DNA of 64,000 nucleotides from Bordetella ansorpii (GCF_900078315.1 NZ_FKBS01000002.1:126102-190101); one strand, 5' to 3'; positions 9,147 through 20,563 are shown, counted from the stretch's first letter. The notes: generated by a model not told the origin, from the letters alone. Made by a program: numbers and translations.

Positions 9147-9265
9147 ATATGTTACGTGATTGTGAAGTTTATGCCTGAAGAAGCCCGAGCGGGCGGCACG
9201 CAACGGCAAAAGTAACCTTTGGATACGATGCCATGACGGTGGTCTTCTGTCGTGAGAAAACCACC

Positions 9266-9294
9266 GTAAAGCAGGCGGCCGTTGCAGCCGCCTG
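9266..9294 (-). terminator. Hairpin after glmM
   Basis: Twelve bases past the glmM stop the transcript can form CAGGCGGC/GCCGCCTG (8 bp, 7-nt loop; 9272-9279 with 9287-9294) followed by CTTTACGG. The T-tract is short, so this is a weak intrinsic terminator at best. Confidence 0.45.
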
Positions 9295-9306
9295 GTCAAC
9301 GAATTG

Positions 9307-10653
9307 TCAGGCGGACAGCGCGTCCGCCAGACGCTGGGCGCACTTGCCAGCAAGCTGCTCGTCCTCGGCCTCGACCATCAGGCGCAGCTTGGGTTCGGTG
9401 CCCGAGGCCCGGATCAGCACCCGTCCCCGGCCCGCCAGTTCCCCCTCGACCGACTGGCGCGCAGCCGCCAGGCCCTGGTGGGTTTTCCAGTCCAGGCCGG
9501 GCGCCAGAGGCACGTTGATCATGGTCTGCGGGTACATGCGCAGGTCGCCCACCCAATGCGCCAGCGGCTCGCCGCCACGGCGCAGCGCCGTCAGCACCTG
9601 CAGCGCCGCGATGATGCCATCACCCGTGGTGTGGCAATCCAGGCACAGCAGGTGGCCCGAGCTTTCGCCGCCGAACATCCAGCCGCGTTCCAGCAGTTGT
9701 TCAAGCACGTAGCGGTCGCCCACGTTCGCGCGTTCGAACGGCACCTTCAACTGCTGCAGTTGGCGTTCGAGACCGTAGTTGGTCATCAGCGTGCCGACCA
9801 CGCCGGCGACCGGACCGCGTTGCAGGCGCTCGCGCACGATGGCGTACAGCAGTTCATCGCCATCATAGATGCGGCCATCGCCATCGACCATCTGCAGCCG
9901 GTCGGCGTCGCCGTCCAGGGCGATGCCCAGGTGGGCGCCGCGGGCCTTCACTTCTTTGGCCAGCGACTCGGGGTGCAGCGCACCCACGCCGTCGTTGATG
10001 TTGAAGCCATCGGGCGACACGCCGATGGAATGCACTTCGGCGCCCAGCTCGCGGAACACGTGCGGCGCGGTGTGGTAGGCCGCGCCATGCGCGGCATCGA
10101 CCACCAGGCGCATGCCGTTCAGGTCGAGATCGGACGGAAAGGTGCTCTTGCAGAACTCGATGTAGCGGCCCTGTGCATCCTGCATGCGGCGCGCGCGCCC
10201 CAGCTCTTCGGAACGCACGCAGCCCAGGGGTTGTTCAAGCTCGGCCTCGATCTCGGCCTCGACCTCGTCGGGCAGCTTCATGCCCTGGGCCGAGAAGAAC
10301 TTGATGCCGTTGTCCTGGTACGGATTGTGCGATGCACTGATGACGATGCCGGCGACCAGGCGCAGGGCGCGGGTCAGGTAGGCAACGGCGGGCGTGGGAA
10401 TGGGACCGGCCAGCAACACGTCGATGCCCGCCGCCGACAATCCGGCTTCCAGCGCGGATTCGAGCATGTAGCCGGAAATGCGCGTGTCCTTGCCGATGAC
10501 CACCTGGGGCCGGCCACCGCCACGAATGGCCTGCTTGCGCGCCAGCACCTTGCCGGCGGCATAACCCAGATGCAGGGCAAAGCCGGGATTGATCGTGGGG
10601 CCGCCAACCTCGCCCCGCACCCCATCGGTACCAAAATACTTGCGTTGACTCAT
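9307..10653 (-). CDS. glmM: Phosphoglucosamine mutase
   Basis: Converts glucosamine-6-phosphate to glucosamine-1-phosphate on the way to UDP-GlcNAc for peptidoglycan and LPS. The 448-residue protein starts [10 protein letters not shown] and has the active-site loop SASHNP, with the phosphorylated Ser at residue 108. It also has the metal-binding loop DGDADR and the C-terminal phosphate-binding [10 protein letters not shown]. The open frame continues upstream through folP in another reading frame, but the ATG at 10653 overlaps the folP stop (TGATG), which indicates translational coupling. Last gene of rlmE-ftsH-folP-glmM. Confidence 0.97.
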   Translation of the reverse strand: MSQRKYFGTDGVRGEVGGPTINPGFALHLGYAAGKVLARKQAIRGGGRPQVVIGKDTRISGYMLESALEAGLSAAGIDVLLAGPIPTPAVAYLTRALRLVAGIVISASHNPYQDNGIKFFSAQGMKLPDEVEAEIEAELEQPLGCVRSEELGRARRMQDAQGRYIEFCKSTFPSDLDLNGMRLVVDAAHGAAYHTAPHVFRELGAEVHSIGVSPDGFNINDGVGALHPESLAKEVKARGAHLGIALDGDADRLQMVDGDGRIYDGDELLYAIVRERLQRGPVAGVVGTLMTNYGLERQLQQLKVPFERANVGDRYVLEQLLERGWMFGGESSGHLLCLDCHTTGDGIIAALQVLTALRRGGEPLAHWVGDLRMYPQTMINVPLAPGLDWKTHQGLAAARQSVEGELAGRGRVLIRASGTEPKLRLMVEAEDEQLAGKCAQRLADALSA

Positions 10654-11492
10654 CAGCGTATGGCTCCTTGTTCCGCGCAGTGCCAGACCTTCAGCGCATC
10701 CACGGTTTCGGCGACGTCGTGCACGCGCACGATCGCGGCGCCACGCGCCACGCATGCCAGCGCGGCGGCGACACTGCCTGCCAGGCGATCCTGCACGGGC
10801 TTGCCCGTGGCGGCGCCTATCATGGACTTGCGTGAAAGCCCCACCAGTAGCGGGTAGCTGGAAACACGCAGGCTGGACAGCCTGCGCAGCAGTTGGTAGT
10901 TCTGGTCCATCGTCTTGCCGAACCCGAAACCGGGATCGAGCACGATACGGCGAGGATCGACCCAGGCCGCCCTCAGCCGTTGCGCGCGTGCGCCCAGGAA
11001 CACCCCGATCTCGCCCAGCAGATCGGAATATTCGGGCGCTTCCTGCATGGTGCGCGGCTCGCCTTTCATGTGCATGACGCACAGGCCGCAACGGGTCTGC
11101 GCCACCGCCTCGATGGCGCCGGGCTGACGGAAACCGTAGATGTCGTTGATCATGTCCGCTCCGGCATCCAGCACCGCGCGCATGACCTCGGGCTTGAAGG
11201 TGTCGATGGACAGCGGCACGCCGCAATCACGCAGCGCCTCGATGACGGGCAGCAGGCGGCGCAGCTCGTCTTCGATGGACACGGGATCGGCGCCCGGCCG
11301 GGTGGATTCGCCACCGAGATCGAGGATGTGGGCGCCTTCGGCGATCAGCTGGCGCGCATGCGCCACGGCGGAATCGGTGTCGTCATGCTCGCCGCCATCG
11401 GAAAACGAGTCCGGCGTGACGTTGACGATTCCCATGACCAACGGGCGCTCGAGATCGAACTCGAAGCGCCCGCACAGGAAGGTATTTGCCAT
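10653..11492 (-). CDS. folP: Dihydropteroate synthase
   Basis: Condenses p-aminobenzoate with the pterin pyrophosphate in folate synthesis and is the sulfonamide target. In 279 residues both family signatures are visible: [15 protein letters not shown] near residue 20 and [11 protein letters not shown] near residue 58. [18 protein letters not shown] and the phosphate-contacting SRKSM follow. It lies 32 bp after ftsH and overlaps glmM by one base, the same order as in Escherichia coli. Confidence 0.97.
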   Translation of the reverse strand: MANTFLCGRFEFDLERPLVMGIVNVTPDSFSDGGEHDDTDSAVAHARQLIAEGAHILDLGGESTRPGADPVSIEDELRRLLPVIEALRDCGVPLSIDTFKPEVMRAVLDAGADMINDIYGFRQPGAIEAVAQTRCGLCVMHMKGEPRTMQEAPEYSDLLGEIGVFLGARAQRLRAAWVDPRRIVLDPGFGFGKTMDQNYQLLRRLSSLRVSSYPLLVGLSRKSMIGAATGKPVQDRLAGSVAAALACVARGAAIVRVHDVAETVDALKVWHCAEQGAIR

Positions 11493-11524
11493 GAAGCTGG
11501 CAGACCCTGGCCGCTATGCGGCCG

Positions 11525-13414
<1,890 letters not shown>

Positions 13415-13639
13415 GGCCGATCTCCTGCTCTCGATTCCGACCGGTGGCTGCGATCGATGCCGGGTTTGCACCCGCGGAAAAAACCCGGAAGCGCAGCCAC
13501 TTTTTCATGTGAATGACTCATTCTACCCTGTCGGGAAAGAACGCGTTTTCGCGCTATTGCGCGCAGATAACCGGGACGGACCCGGCGATAAAAACCTCTT
13601 GCAGCGGTTACAAATACCGGACGACCCGCGCGCGTCCGG

Positions 13640-14281
13640 TTACGCGTGTTGCTTCAGATAGCGACCGACCAGGAAGGTTTCGGAGGACTTGTCCCGCGAC
13701 GCCTTGGGCTTGCGCTCGACCACCCGGCGGAACCGCTGCTTGAAGGATTCCACGATCTGCGAGAACCCGCTGCCATGGAACGCCTTCACGATCAGGGCGC
13801 CGTCGGGCGTGAGATGCGCGCAGGAAAACTCCAGCGCCAGATCGCAGCAATGTTGGATGCGAGCCGAGTCCGCCACGCCGACTCCGGACAGGTTGGGGGC
13901 CATGTCGGAAATTACAAGGTCTACCGCCTGCGATCCGACCAATTCGTTCAATTGCTCGAGAACGGCGTCTTCACGGAAGTCGCCCTGGATGAATTCCACC
14001 CCCGCGATGGGGTCCATCGGCAGGATGTCCAACGCGATGATGCGGCCGTCGACGACGCCGCCCGGACCGGCCAGGCGCTCGCGCGCCACCTGCGACCAAC
14101 TGCCCGGCGCCGACCCCAGGTCGACGACCACGTCGCCCCGGCGCAACAGTTTCTCGGTGTCGGCGATCTCGATCAGCTTGAACGCCGCTCGAGCCCGGTA
14201 CCCTTTCTGTTGCGCCAGTTTGACGTACGGATCGTTGATGTGCTGGTGAATCCAGTCTTTGGAAAATTTATTCTTGGCCAT
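13640..14281 (-). CDS. rlmE: 23S rRNA 2'-O-methyltransferase RlmE
   Basis: Methylates U2552 of 23S rRNA in the A-loop, a late step in 50S assembly. The 213-residue protein opens with [29 protein letters not shown] and has the SAM loop [13 protein letters not shown] near residues 54-66. The catalytic Asp lies in [10 protein letters not shown], the Lys in [10 protein letters not shown] and the Glu in KSSETFLV, so the K-D-K-E tetrad is complete. First gene of the ftsH transcript; its start is only 18 bp from that of divergent yhbY. Confidence 0.96.
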   Translation of the reverse strand: MAKNKFSKDWIHQHINDPYVKLAQQKGYRARAAFKLIEIADTEKLLRRGDVVVDLGSAPGSWSQVARERLAGPGGVVDGRIIALDILPMDPIAGVEFIQGDFREDAVLEQLNELVGSQAVDLVISDMAPNLSGVGVADSARIQHCCDLALEFSCAHLTPDGALIVKAFHGSGFSQIVESFKQRFRRVVERKPKASRDKSSETFLVGRYLKQHA

Positions 14282-14299
14282 TCCCGTACAATTCCACGC

Positions 14300-14896
14300 A
14301 TGCCTATATTAGAACTTACCTCTCGCGAACGCAGTGAACTGCGTTCCGCGGCCCACCCGCTGCGGCCGGTCGTGTTGATCGGTGACAACGGCCTGACCGA
14401 AGCCGTTCTCAAGGAGATCGACTCGGCCCTGAACGCGCACGGCCTGATCAAGGTTCGCGCCGGCGGCGACGACCGCGAAGCGCGCGAGGCCATGCTCGCC
14501 ACCATCTGCGACACGCTGTCCTGCGCCGCAGTGCACCATCTGGGCAAGACCTTGATCCTGTATCGCCGCCAACCCGGCAACGTGAAGCCCGTGGCCCGCG
14601 ACGATGACCAGGCCCCCAAGCGCAAGGCGTCCGAACCGTACACGCCCAAGAAGCTGGCCGCCGAAGGCAAGCGCGTCACCAAGGGTCGCGCCCCCCGCCG
14701 CACGGACGAAGACGAAACCCCGGCACGTCCTTCGCGCAATGCGCTGCAGGCCGGCCGTCCGGCTCGTCCCAGCACCCGCAAGGCGCCCGCTCATGGCGTG
14801 CCGCGCCGTGCAGGCAGCGCGCTCAGCCTGCGCGCCGGCGCCCGCCGCAGCGCCACCGGTCCCGCCCGCAAGACCAGCAGGACCGTCAAGAAATAA
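14300..14896 (+). CDS. yhbY: YhbY-type CRM-domain RNA-binding protein with basic tail
   Basis: The first ~95 residues form the CRS1/YhbY domain ([50 protein letters not shown]), known to associate with pre-50S ribosomes. The family is usually about 100 residues, but this protein has 198. The extra half is low-complexity and strongly basic, with repeated Lys/Arg/Pro/Ala, likely a disordered RNA-contacting tail. The start at 14300 was chosen by the domain; the longer upstream frame runs across rlmE. Pairing with RlmE supports a role in 50S assembly. Confidence 0.92.
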   Translation: MPILELTSRERSELRSAAHPLRPVVLIGDNGLTEAVLKEIDSALNAHGLIKVRAGGDDREAREAMLATICDTLSCAAVHHLGKTLILYRRQPGNVKPVARDDDQAPKRKASEPYTPKKLAAEGKRVTKGRAPRRTDEDETPARPSRNALQAGRPARPSTRKAPAHGVPRRAGSALSLRAGARRSATGPARKTSRTVKK

Positions 14897-14925
14897 TCCT
14901 ATCCGGATGGGTGGGGCGGCTGCCC

Positions 14926-14999
14926 TGCCCCGCAAGACGCCCGGCTACGCGCCGGGCCTGACAGCCTGGGGGCCGGCGGCGCAAGACAGCGCCTGTCCG
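14926..14999. terminator. Stem-loops between convergent yhbY and greA
   Basis: The 116-bp gap contains GCCCGGC-TACGC-GCCGGGC (14939-14957) and a longer GGGCCGG/CCGGCCC-type dyad to its right. Neither is followed by a T-run on either strand. They could end transcription from both sides, but that is uncertain. Confidence 0.35.
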
Positions 15000-15012
15000 G
15001 CCCGCGTTGCGC

Positions 15013-15489
15013 TCAGATATAGCGCACGTTGATCACTTCGTATTCACGCACGCCGGACGGCGCCTTCACTTCCACAACGTCGCCTTCGGACTTGCCGATC
15101 AGGGCGCGCGCCACCGGGCTGGACACCGAGATCAGGTTCGACTTGATGTCGGCCTCGACATCGCCCACGATCTGGTAGGTCAGGCGGTCGCCGGATTCCA
15201 GGTCTTCGATCTCGACCGTGGCGCCGAACACGGCGCGGCCTTCGCTCTCGACGGCGGCCGGGTCGATCAGGTGGGCGTTGGACAGCGTACCTTCCAGTTC
15301 GGCGATACGGCCTTCGATGAAGCCCTGGCGCTCGCGCGCGGCGTCGTACTCGGCGTTTTCCGACAGATCACCCTGCGCACGCGCTTCGGCGATGGCATTG
15401 ATGACGGACGGGCGCTCGACAGTCTTGAGCCTGTGCAACTCTTGGTTCAAGCGCTCCGCCCCGCGCACAGTCAATGGAATGGCAGCCAT
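15013..15489 (-). CDS. greA: Transcription elongation factor GreA
   Basis: Stimulates cleavage of backtracked RNA by RNA polymerase. At 158 residues it has exactly the common length: an N-terminal coiled coil whose tip carries the acidic [15 protein letters not shown] motif (Asp and Glu act at the polymerase active site), and a C-terminal FKBP-like domain ([20 protein letters not shown]). The ATG at 15489 follows TTTGGGAAACGAC and gives the family start [14 protein letters not shown]. It is transcribed alone here, with a 5' leader bearing a terminator-like hairpin. Confidence 0.97.
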   Translation of the reverse strand: MAAIPLTVRGAERLNQELHRLKTVERPSVINAIAEARAQGDLSENAEYDAARERQGFIEGRIAELEGTLSNAHLIDPAAVESEGRAVFGATVEIEDLESGDRLTYQIVGDVEADIKSNLISVSSPVARALIGKSEGDVVEVKAPSGVREYEVINVRYI

Positions 15490-15499
15490 GTCGTTTCCC

Positions 15500-15534
15500 A
15501 AACAAAAGTAGAAAACGCCCCCGATGGAGCGTTT
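15500..15534 (-). terminator. Terminator-like hairpin in the greA leader
   Basis: On the minus strand a 9-bp stem (AAACGC plus T-C-C, pairing with GGG plus GCGTTT; 15534-15526 with 15521-15513) and the loop ATCG are followed by TTCTACTTTTGTTT. It lies 23 bp before the greA start, so transcripts stopping here would be short leader RNAs. Enterobacterial greA has a leader terminator that yields GraL RNAs; whether this one works the same way is inference. Confidence 0.55.
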
Positions 15535-15756
15535 CTGAGTGAAAGGCCGAGCGGACCGCCTGGCGGGTTTCGCTGGGAAACCTGCCGCTGTACCGGACGA
15601 GTGAAAATCCAAAAGAGGGGCGGCGCAGGCGCATGGCCGGCGAACGCGGTGTTATGTCCCCTCTTTATGGATCGTACCGGCCGCGTAGCGTGGGCTACGG
15701 ATGGCAGCGACACGCAATGACGATGCGGTTGCTGTCCAGGCGGCTGGGCGTCGACC

Positions 15757-15789
15757 AAAACAAAACCCCGGCTCGGGTCGGAACCGGGG
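15757..15789 (-). terminator. Rho-independent terminator (minus strand)
   Basis: The minus strand reads CCCCGGTTC-CGACCC-GAGCCGGGG, a 9-bp stem with one mismatch, then TTTTGTTTT (15765-15757). It is a good intrinsic terminator, but it lies 285 bp past the permease stop at 16074 and 268 bp before greA. It may close the permease transcript or a short RNA arising between them. Confidence 0.75.
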
Positions 15790-16073
15790 CAGATCAAACC
15801 TCATTGTGGTCAAAGTCCGGGGGAATTGCAAGGGCCGTCCCTGCATGCCCCGGTGGACGGGGCCCAACGAACACATAAAGAAAGGTAAATGTGCACGGCC
15901 CGTGTCGCTGGCAACCACTTGCCCCCGTGCGTGCGCCGAATTCCGGAGGGCATCCAGGCCAGCCCGGAACGGCTGGCACAAGGGATGCGCCGCCTCGCCG
16001 ATCGCCCGGCGCGCAGCCTGCGCGACGGCTTCGCTGGCCGCGGCAGGCCATGCCCCGCGAGCCGCGAACCGCC
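15790..16073. other. Gene-free stretch after the permease gene
   Basis: There is no ORF with family character on either strand. On the minus strand a TTGCAA followed 18 bp later by ACAATG (about 15830-15800) loosely resembles a promoter just before the terminator at 15757-15789. That could make an RNA of roughly 50 nt, but support is weak. Confidence 0.3.
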
Positions 16074-17387
16074 CTATTCCGGACGGCGCGCGCCGCCGCG
16101 CAGCAGCGCGTACAGGATGATCGCGCCGAAGGTGGCGGTGCCGATGCCGCCCAGCAGGAAGCCTCCCAGCTTCAGGGTGAAGTCGCCCGCGCCCAGCACC
16201 AGGGTGACGGCCGCCACGATCAGGTTGCGGTTGTCGCTGAAATCGACGCGGTTCACCACCCAGATGCGCGCGCCGGCGATGGCAATCAGGCCGAACACCA
16301 CGACCGACATGCCCCCCAGCACGGGGCCGGGTATGGTCTGGATCAGCGCGCCGAACTTGGGCGAGAAGCCCAGGGCGATGGCGATGAGCGCGGCGATGAC
16401 GAACACGATGCTGGAATAGATGCGGGTGACCGCCATCACGCCGATGTTCTCGGCATAGGTGGTGACGCCCGTGCCGCCCACGGCGCCGGAGACCATAGTC
16501 GCCACACCGTCGCCGATGAAGGCGCGGCCCAGGTAGCGGTCCATATCCCGGCCGGTCATGGCGCTGACCGCCTTGACGTGCCCCAGGTTCTCGGCGACCA
16601 GGATGATGGCCACGGGGACGATCAGGCCCATGGCATCGGCCTGGAAGACCGGCGCGGCAAAGTGCGGCAAGCCCAGCCACGCTGCCGCGGCCACGCCGGA
16701 GAAGTCGATGGGCTTGCCCATTCCCAGGCCATTGGCGCAGATCGCATAGATGACGCAGGCCAGCACCAGCCCGACCAGGATCAACAGGCGTTGCACCATG
16801 CCGCGCGTGAACACGGCGATACCGCCCACGCAGACGATGGTGACCAGCGCCATGACGGCATCGAAGGTGCCTTGGCCCATCGCGCCCTTGGCGGCGATGG
16901 GGGCCAGGTTGAGGCCGATCACCGCGACCACCGCGCCCGTGACCACCGGCGGCATCAGCGCCTCGATCCAGCCGGCGGCCCGCTTGCCGGCCACGGACAC
17001 GCCCACGCCGATCAACGCATAGACCAGGCCGCAGGCGATGATGGCGCCCAGCGCCACGCCGATGTTCGGGTTGGGGCCACCGCCCGCGTAACCCGTCACG
17101 GCCACCACCCCGCCGATGAAGGCGAAGCTGGAACCCAGGTAGCTCGGCACGCGGCCGCCCACGAACAGGAAGAAGATCAGCGTGCCGATGCCCGACATCA
17201 GGATCGCGACGTTGGGGTCGAAGCCCATCAGCAGCGGCGCCAGCACGGTCGAGCCGAACATGGCGACCACGTGCTGGGCCCCCATGGCGACGTTCTTGGA
17301 CCAGGACAGGCGCTCGTCGGGCGCGATGACGGCGCCCGGCGCGGGATCGGTGACCACGCGCCAGCGCGGAAAGTAGGAATCGGACAT
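16074..17387 (-). CDS. NCS2-family uracil/xanthine permease
   Basis: A 437-residue inner-membrane nucleobase importer with about 12-14 hydrophobic segments. It has the family marks SYLGSSFAFIGGVVAVTG near residue 80, VAENLGHVKAV in the middle and GGTGVTTYAENIGVMAVTRIYS near residue 300. The TYAENIG form is typical of the UraA/RutG uracil branch rather than xanthine or urate carriers. It is a single gene here with no pyrimidine-degradation neighbours; carAB lies 3 kb away. Confidence 0.88.
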   Translation of the reverse strand: MSDSYFPRWRVVTDPAPGAVIAPDERLSWSKNVAMGAQHVVAMFGSTVLAPLLMGFDPNVAILMSGIGTLIFFLFVGGRVPSYLGSSFAFIGGVVAVTGYAGGGPNPNIGVALGAIIACGLVYALIGVGVSVAGKRAAGWIEALMPPVVTGAVVAVIGLNLAPIAAKGAMGQGTFDAVMALVTIVCVGGIAVFTRGMVQRLLILVGLVLACVIYAICANGLGMGKPIDFSGVAAAAWLGLPHFAAPVFQADAMGLIVPVAIILVAENLGHVKAVSAMTGRDMDRYLGRAFIGDGVATMVSGAVGGTGVTTYAENIGVMAVTRIYSSIVFVIAALIAIALGFSPKFGALIQTIPGPVLGGMSVVVFGLIAIAGARIWVVNRVDFSDNRNLIVAAVTLVLGAGDFTLKLGGFLLGGIGTATFGAIILYALLRGGARRPE

Positions 17388-17550
17388 GGAACCCCCGTAT
17401 GTTCTGGGCTATTTATGGGTGATGGCGGCCAGGCGGGCGCCAGTTTAAGGGCTAATGGCCGGTGGCCGGTAGGATTGCATTCCGGGACATTAAGTCGGTG
17501 CCAATGACGCCGTAGACGGGTAAAGTACGTCACCTTTTTCCGGAGCCGCC

Positions 17551-17874
17551 ATGGCCATCTCTGCGATCACCACGAATCTCGCCACGTCCAACCCCTATGC
17601 AGGCGCCAGCGCGGGCGCCCGCCCGGCAGGCCGGGCCGGCGCCGCCACCGACAGCCAGGACGATACCGACAAGGCCATCGCGCAGTTGCAGCGCCAGCTG
17701 GAACGCCTGATGCAGCAGATCAAGCGGGTCGAGGCGAGCCAGGCCACCGACGAGCAGAAGGCCACCCAGTTGCAGGCGCTCAATGCCCAGGCCACGGCCC
17801 TCCAGGGCCAGATCCAGACCCTGCAAAACCAGAAGCTGCAAGCCGCCTCGACACAGCAGGGCATCACGGCCTGA
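17551..17874 (+). CDS. FlxA-like coiled-coil protein
   Basis: A 107-residue soluble protein. Residues 1-35 are Ala/Gly-rich and residues 38-100 form a Gln-rich heptad region (AIAQLQRQLERLMQQIKRVE, then a second helix), as in the FlxA-like family. The ATG at 17551 follows CCGGAGCC. FlxA of Escherichia coli belongs to the late flagellar regulon, but its function is unknown. No flagellar genes are in view. Followed by the histidine phosphatase on the same strand after 152 bp. Confidence 0.75.
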   Translation: MAISAITTNLATSNPYAGASAGARPAGRAGAATDSQDDTDKAIAQLQRQLERLMQQIKRVEASQATDEQKATQLQALNAQATALQGQIQTLQNQKLQAASTQQGITA

Positions 17875-18026
17875 GGGCCGTTGGCCAGTCTGCAGTGCTC
17901 GCAAGGCTGAGGCCGGCATTTGGCGGGTAGTCGCAGCCGCGCTAAGCTGCCGGCTGCGGCGCGGCGGGCGCGCCGGACGGCGCCGCGGGACGCCGCGACA
18001 TCACCCTCCCGCGTGGACGATCACGC

Positions 18027-18668
18027 ATGACTGAATTCTGGTTCATCCGCCACGGCGAGACTGCCTGGAACCTGGAGCGCCGCCTGCAAGGCTGGCAGGA
18101 CACCCCGCTGAATCCGCTGGGCATCAACCAGGCTGCCCTGGTGGCGGACCGCCTCGAGGCGGAAGCCCTGCAAACGCCCTTCGCGGCGATCTACAGCAGC
18201 GATCTGCAGCGTGCCCATGACACCGCCCTGCCCGCCTCGGAACGGCTGGGCCTGCGCGTGCGCACAGAGCCCGGCCTGCGCGAACGCGGCTTCGGCGTGC
18301 TGGAAGGACTGTCCTACGACACGCTGGATGAAAAGGCGCCCGAGGCGGCCGCGGCCTGGAAAAGCCGCGACCCGGCGCGCGCACTGGAAGGCGGCGAGAC
18401 GCTGGGCCAGTTCCAGGCCCGGATCGTGGCCTCGGTGGACGACATCGCCCCGCGCCATGTTGGCGAACGCGTCCTGGCGTTCACCCACGGCGGCGTGCTG
18501 GACATCATCTGGCGCCACGCCAAGGGTCTGCCGCTGAACGGTCCGCGCGACACCCCGATGCTCAATGCCAGCATCAACCGCGTCAGCGTGGAAAACGGCC
18601 GCTGGCAGGTGATCGGCTGGGGCGACGTGGACCACATGGCCGAACTGGCCAAGGACGACGTGGTCTGA
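18027..18668 (+). CDS. Histidine phosphatase family protein (GpmB-like)
   Basis: A 213-residue member of branch 1 of the histidine phosphatase superfamily. The phosphorylated His is in FIRHGETAWN (RHG at residues 8-10), the partner Arg is in YSSDLQRAHDTA, the acid residue is in LRERGFGVLEG, and the second His is in AFTHGGVLD. Annotated relatives are called phosphoglycerate mutase, but lone proteins like this are usually phosphatases of uncertain substrate. The next gene is convergent, 34 bp away. Confidence 0.88.
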   Translation: MTEFWFIRHGETAWNLERRLQGWQDTPLNPLGINQAALVADRLEAEALQTPFAAIYSSDLQRAHDTALPASERLGLRVRTEPGLRERGFGVLEGLSYDTLDEKAPEAAAAWKSRDPARALEGGETLGQFQARIVASVDDIAPRHVGERVLAFTHGGVLDIIWRHAKGLPLNGPRDTPMLNASINRVSVENGRWQVIGWGDVDHMAELAKDDVV

Positions 18669-18702
18669 TCGGAATGCGGCGCGGCGCCTGGCATGCGCCC
18701 CG

Positions 18703-19470
18703 TCACGCGCCCTTGCGTGGCTTGCGAGGCGCGTTGCGCGCCAGCCGGTCATATACGGCATTGGGCAGCAGCCGCATCAGTTTGGCCACCACGCCCATCT
18801 GCCACGGGATGACCGTATACGAGGCGCCGCGCGCGATGGCATCATGCGCGCGCAGCGCAAAGGCATCGGCTTCCATCAGGAACGGCATGCGATAAGGATT
18901 GTGCGCCGTCATCGCGGTCTTGATGTAGCCCGGCGCGATGGTGACGACCTGCACGCCGCTGCCGGCCAGCTCCAGCCGCAGGCTTTCGCAATACGTGACC
19001 ACCGCCGACTTCGACGCGCTGTACGCACCCGCCCCCGGCAGCCCGCGGATGCCCGCCACGCTGGCGATGCCGACCAGCCGGCCGCCGCGCGCGGCGCGCA
19101 TGGGTTCGATGAAAGGCTCGAAGGTGGACATCGTGGCCAGCACGTTGGTGGCGAAGATGGCCTCGAAGACTTCGTAGTCTTCGAGCTCTCCGGTGACGGT
19201 GCCCGCGCTGATGCCAGCGCTGGCCACCACCACGTCCACCTTGCCCGCGCATTTCGCCAGGAAATCGGCGGCGGCTTGATGCAGCGCCGGGCGGTCGCGC
19301 ACGTCCAGCGGGTAGCAATGATGGGCGCCGGGCAGCGAGGCGGCCAGGTTCTGCAGGGCATCGGCGCGCCGGCCCACCAGGCCCAGTGTGGCGCCGCCCG
19401 CTGCATAGCGCCGCGCCAGAGCGAGGCCCAGGCCGCTGCTGGCGCCGGTGATGAAAATATTCTGCGTCAC
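18703..19470 (-). CDS. Short-chain dehydrogenase/reductase
   Basis: A 255-residue classical SDR: NAD(P)-binding TGASSGLG at residues 9-16, DVRDRPAL after strand 3, ASAGIS, the active Ser in IASVAG, and the YSASK pair. Arg-Arg near the second glycine loop (GRRAD) suggests NADP. The C-terminal basic tail and the hydrophobic MGVVAKLMRLLPN stretch suggest membrane association. It follows lpxO by 94 bp on the same strand and may be cotranscribed; substrate unknown. Confidence 0.85.
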   Translation of the reverse strand: MTQNIFITGASSGLGLALARRYAAGGATLGLVGRRADALQNLAASLPGAHHCYPLDVRDRPALHQAAADFLAKCAGKVDVVVASAGISAGTVTGELEDYEVFEAIFATNVLATMSTFEPFIEPMRAARGGRLVGIASVAGIRGLPGAGAYSASKSAVVTYCESLRLELAGSGVQVVTIAPGYIKTAMTAHNPYRMPFLMEADAFALRAHDAIARGASYTVIPWQMGVVAKLMRLLPNAVYDRLARNAPRKPRKGA

Positions 19471-19564
19471 GAGGATCTCCTGTCGCCGCCGTGATGGCCA
19501 GGCATCCGCCGGCAGGCTGCGCCGCGAACGGCACCCGAAAGCAGCGAATGTACAGGAAGACCGG

Positions 19565-20461
19565 TTACAGGAAGATCAGGGCCAGGATGCCCAGCACCAG
19601 CGCCCACTTCAGCACGTAGTAGAGCGTCTGGTTGTACTTCTTGATGCGCTTGCCGAAACGACGGAAGGCGTATACGCCGCCGAAGATGCGGTTGATGCCG
19701 CCGGTGCGGTCGCCCTCCTGGTTGGGCGAGGTGGCCGAGCGCAGCAGCACCGTGGCGAAGAAATGGTTGACCCACTGCGTCCAGCGGTACTTCATCGGCC
19801 GCTCGACGTCGGCGAACAGGATGATCCGGTTCTGGTCGGTGCGGTTCTCGGCGTAGTGGATGAAGGTCTCGTCGAACACCACGGCCTCGCCGTCGCGCCA
19901 GTGGTAGCTCTGGCCGTCGACGTTGATGTAGCACTCGGGGCTATTGGGCGTGATCAGGCCCATGTGGAAACGCAGCGATCCCGCGTACGGATCGCGGTGG
20001 CGCGGCAGCTTGCTGCCCGGCGGCAGGGCCGCGAACATGGCGCCCTTGATGCCGGGAATGCCCGCCAGCAGCTCGGTGGTGACGGGACACAGCGCACGCG
20101 CCGAGGGATGGTCGGTGTCATACCACTTCAGGTAGAACCGCTTCCAGCCGCTCTTGAAGAACGAATTGAAGCCGGCATCGGTATAGCCCGCCGCCGCCTT
20201 GATGTGCCCTTCGCCGAACAGTTGCTCGGCCTCGGCGCGGATGTCCTGCCAGCGGGCCATCAGGGGCGCCAGCTCGGGAAACTCTTCCAGTTCGATGTAC
20301 GGCTTGTTCGGCACGCGCGAGAACGCGTACATGAAGACGTTGATCGGGGCGGTAAAGGTGGAGTGGTCCAGCGCCTGCCGGGCAAAGCGATGGCGCACGC
20401 GCCCGCGGAAGTGCACCAGGGTGGCGCAGACCACGAACAGGGCAAGAATGAACCATTTCAT
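19565..20461 (-). CDS. lpxO: Lipid A 2-hydroxylase LpxO-like (Asp/Asn beta-hydroxylase fold)
   Basis: A 298-residue Fe(II)/2-oxoglutarate dioxygenase anchored by an N-terminal membrane helix (MKWFILALFVVCATLVHF) and a second hydrophobic C-terminus. Iron ligands are visible as His155 and Asp157 in KLPRHRDP and His202 in FIHYAEN, with the 2-oxoglutarate-binding Arg in the NRIILFADVERP region. The family hydroxylates a secondary acyl chain of lipid A at C2 and is known in Bordetella. The hydroxylation position and target are inferred from family. Confidence 0.88.
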   Translation of the reverse strand: MKWFILALFVVCATLVHFRGRVRHRFARQALDHSTFTAPINVFMYAFSRVPNKPYIELEEFPELAPLMARWQDIRAEAEQLFGEGHIKAAAGYTDAGFNSFFKSGWKRFYLKWYDTDHPSARALCPVTTELLAGIPGIKGAMFAALPPGSKLPRHRDPYAGSLRFHMGLITPNSPECYINVDGQSYHWRDGEAVVFDETFIHYAENRTDQNRIILFADVERPMKYRWTQWVNHFFATVLLRSATSPNQEGDRTGGINRIFGGVYAFRRFGKRIKKYNQTLYYVLKWALVLGILALIFL

Positions 20462-20529
20462 GAGTAACTCCCGCCAGGCGCATGGCCCATGCCATGCCGC
20501 GGTTATACAAAGACGGCCACTACGACCAC

Positions 20530-20563
20530 AGCAAACGAACCGGGGTTCCCGCAGGAACCCCGG
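20530..20563 (-). terminator. Hairpin terminator of carAB
   Basis: Thirteen bases after the carB stop, CCGGGGTTCC pairs perfectly with GGAACCCCGG (10 bp, 4-nt loop; 20540-20549 with 20554-20563) and is followed on the minus strand by TTCGTTTGC. The stem is strong but the T-tract interrupted. Confidence 0.65.

Noticed and set aside
15790-16051. Short minus-strand frames that might be a leader peptide
   Set aside because: No run of regulatory codons and no ribosome binding site; better explained as 3' UTR before the terminator.
17521-17550. FliA (sigma-28) promoter before the FlxA-like gene
   Set aside because: A TAAAGT resembles the -35, but the expected GCCGATAA would fall on the ribosome binding site and does not match.
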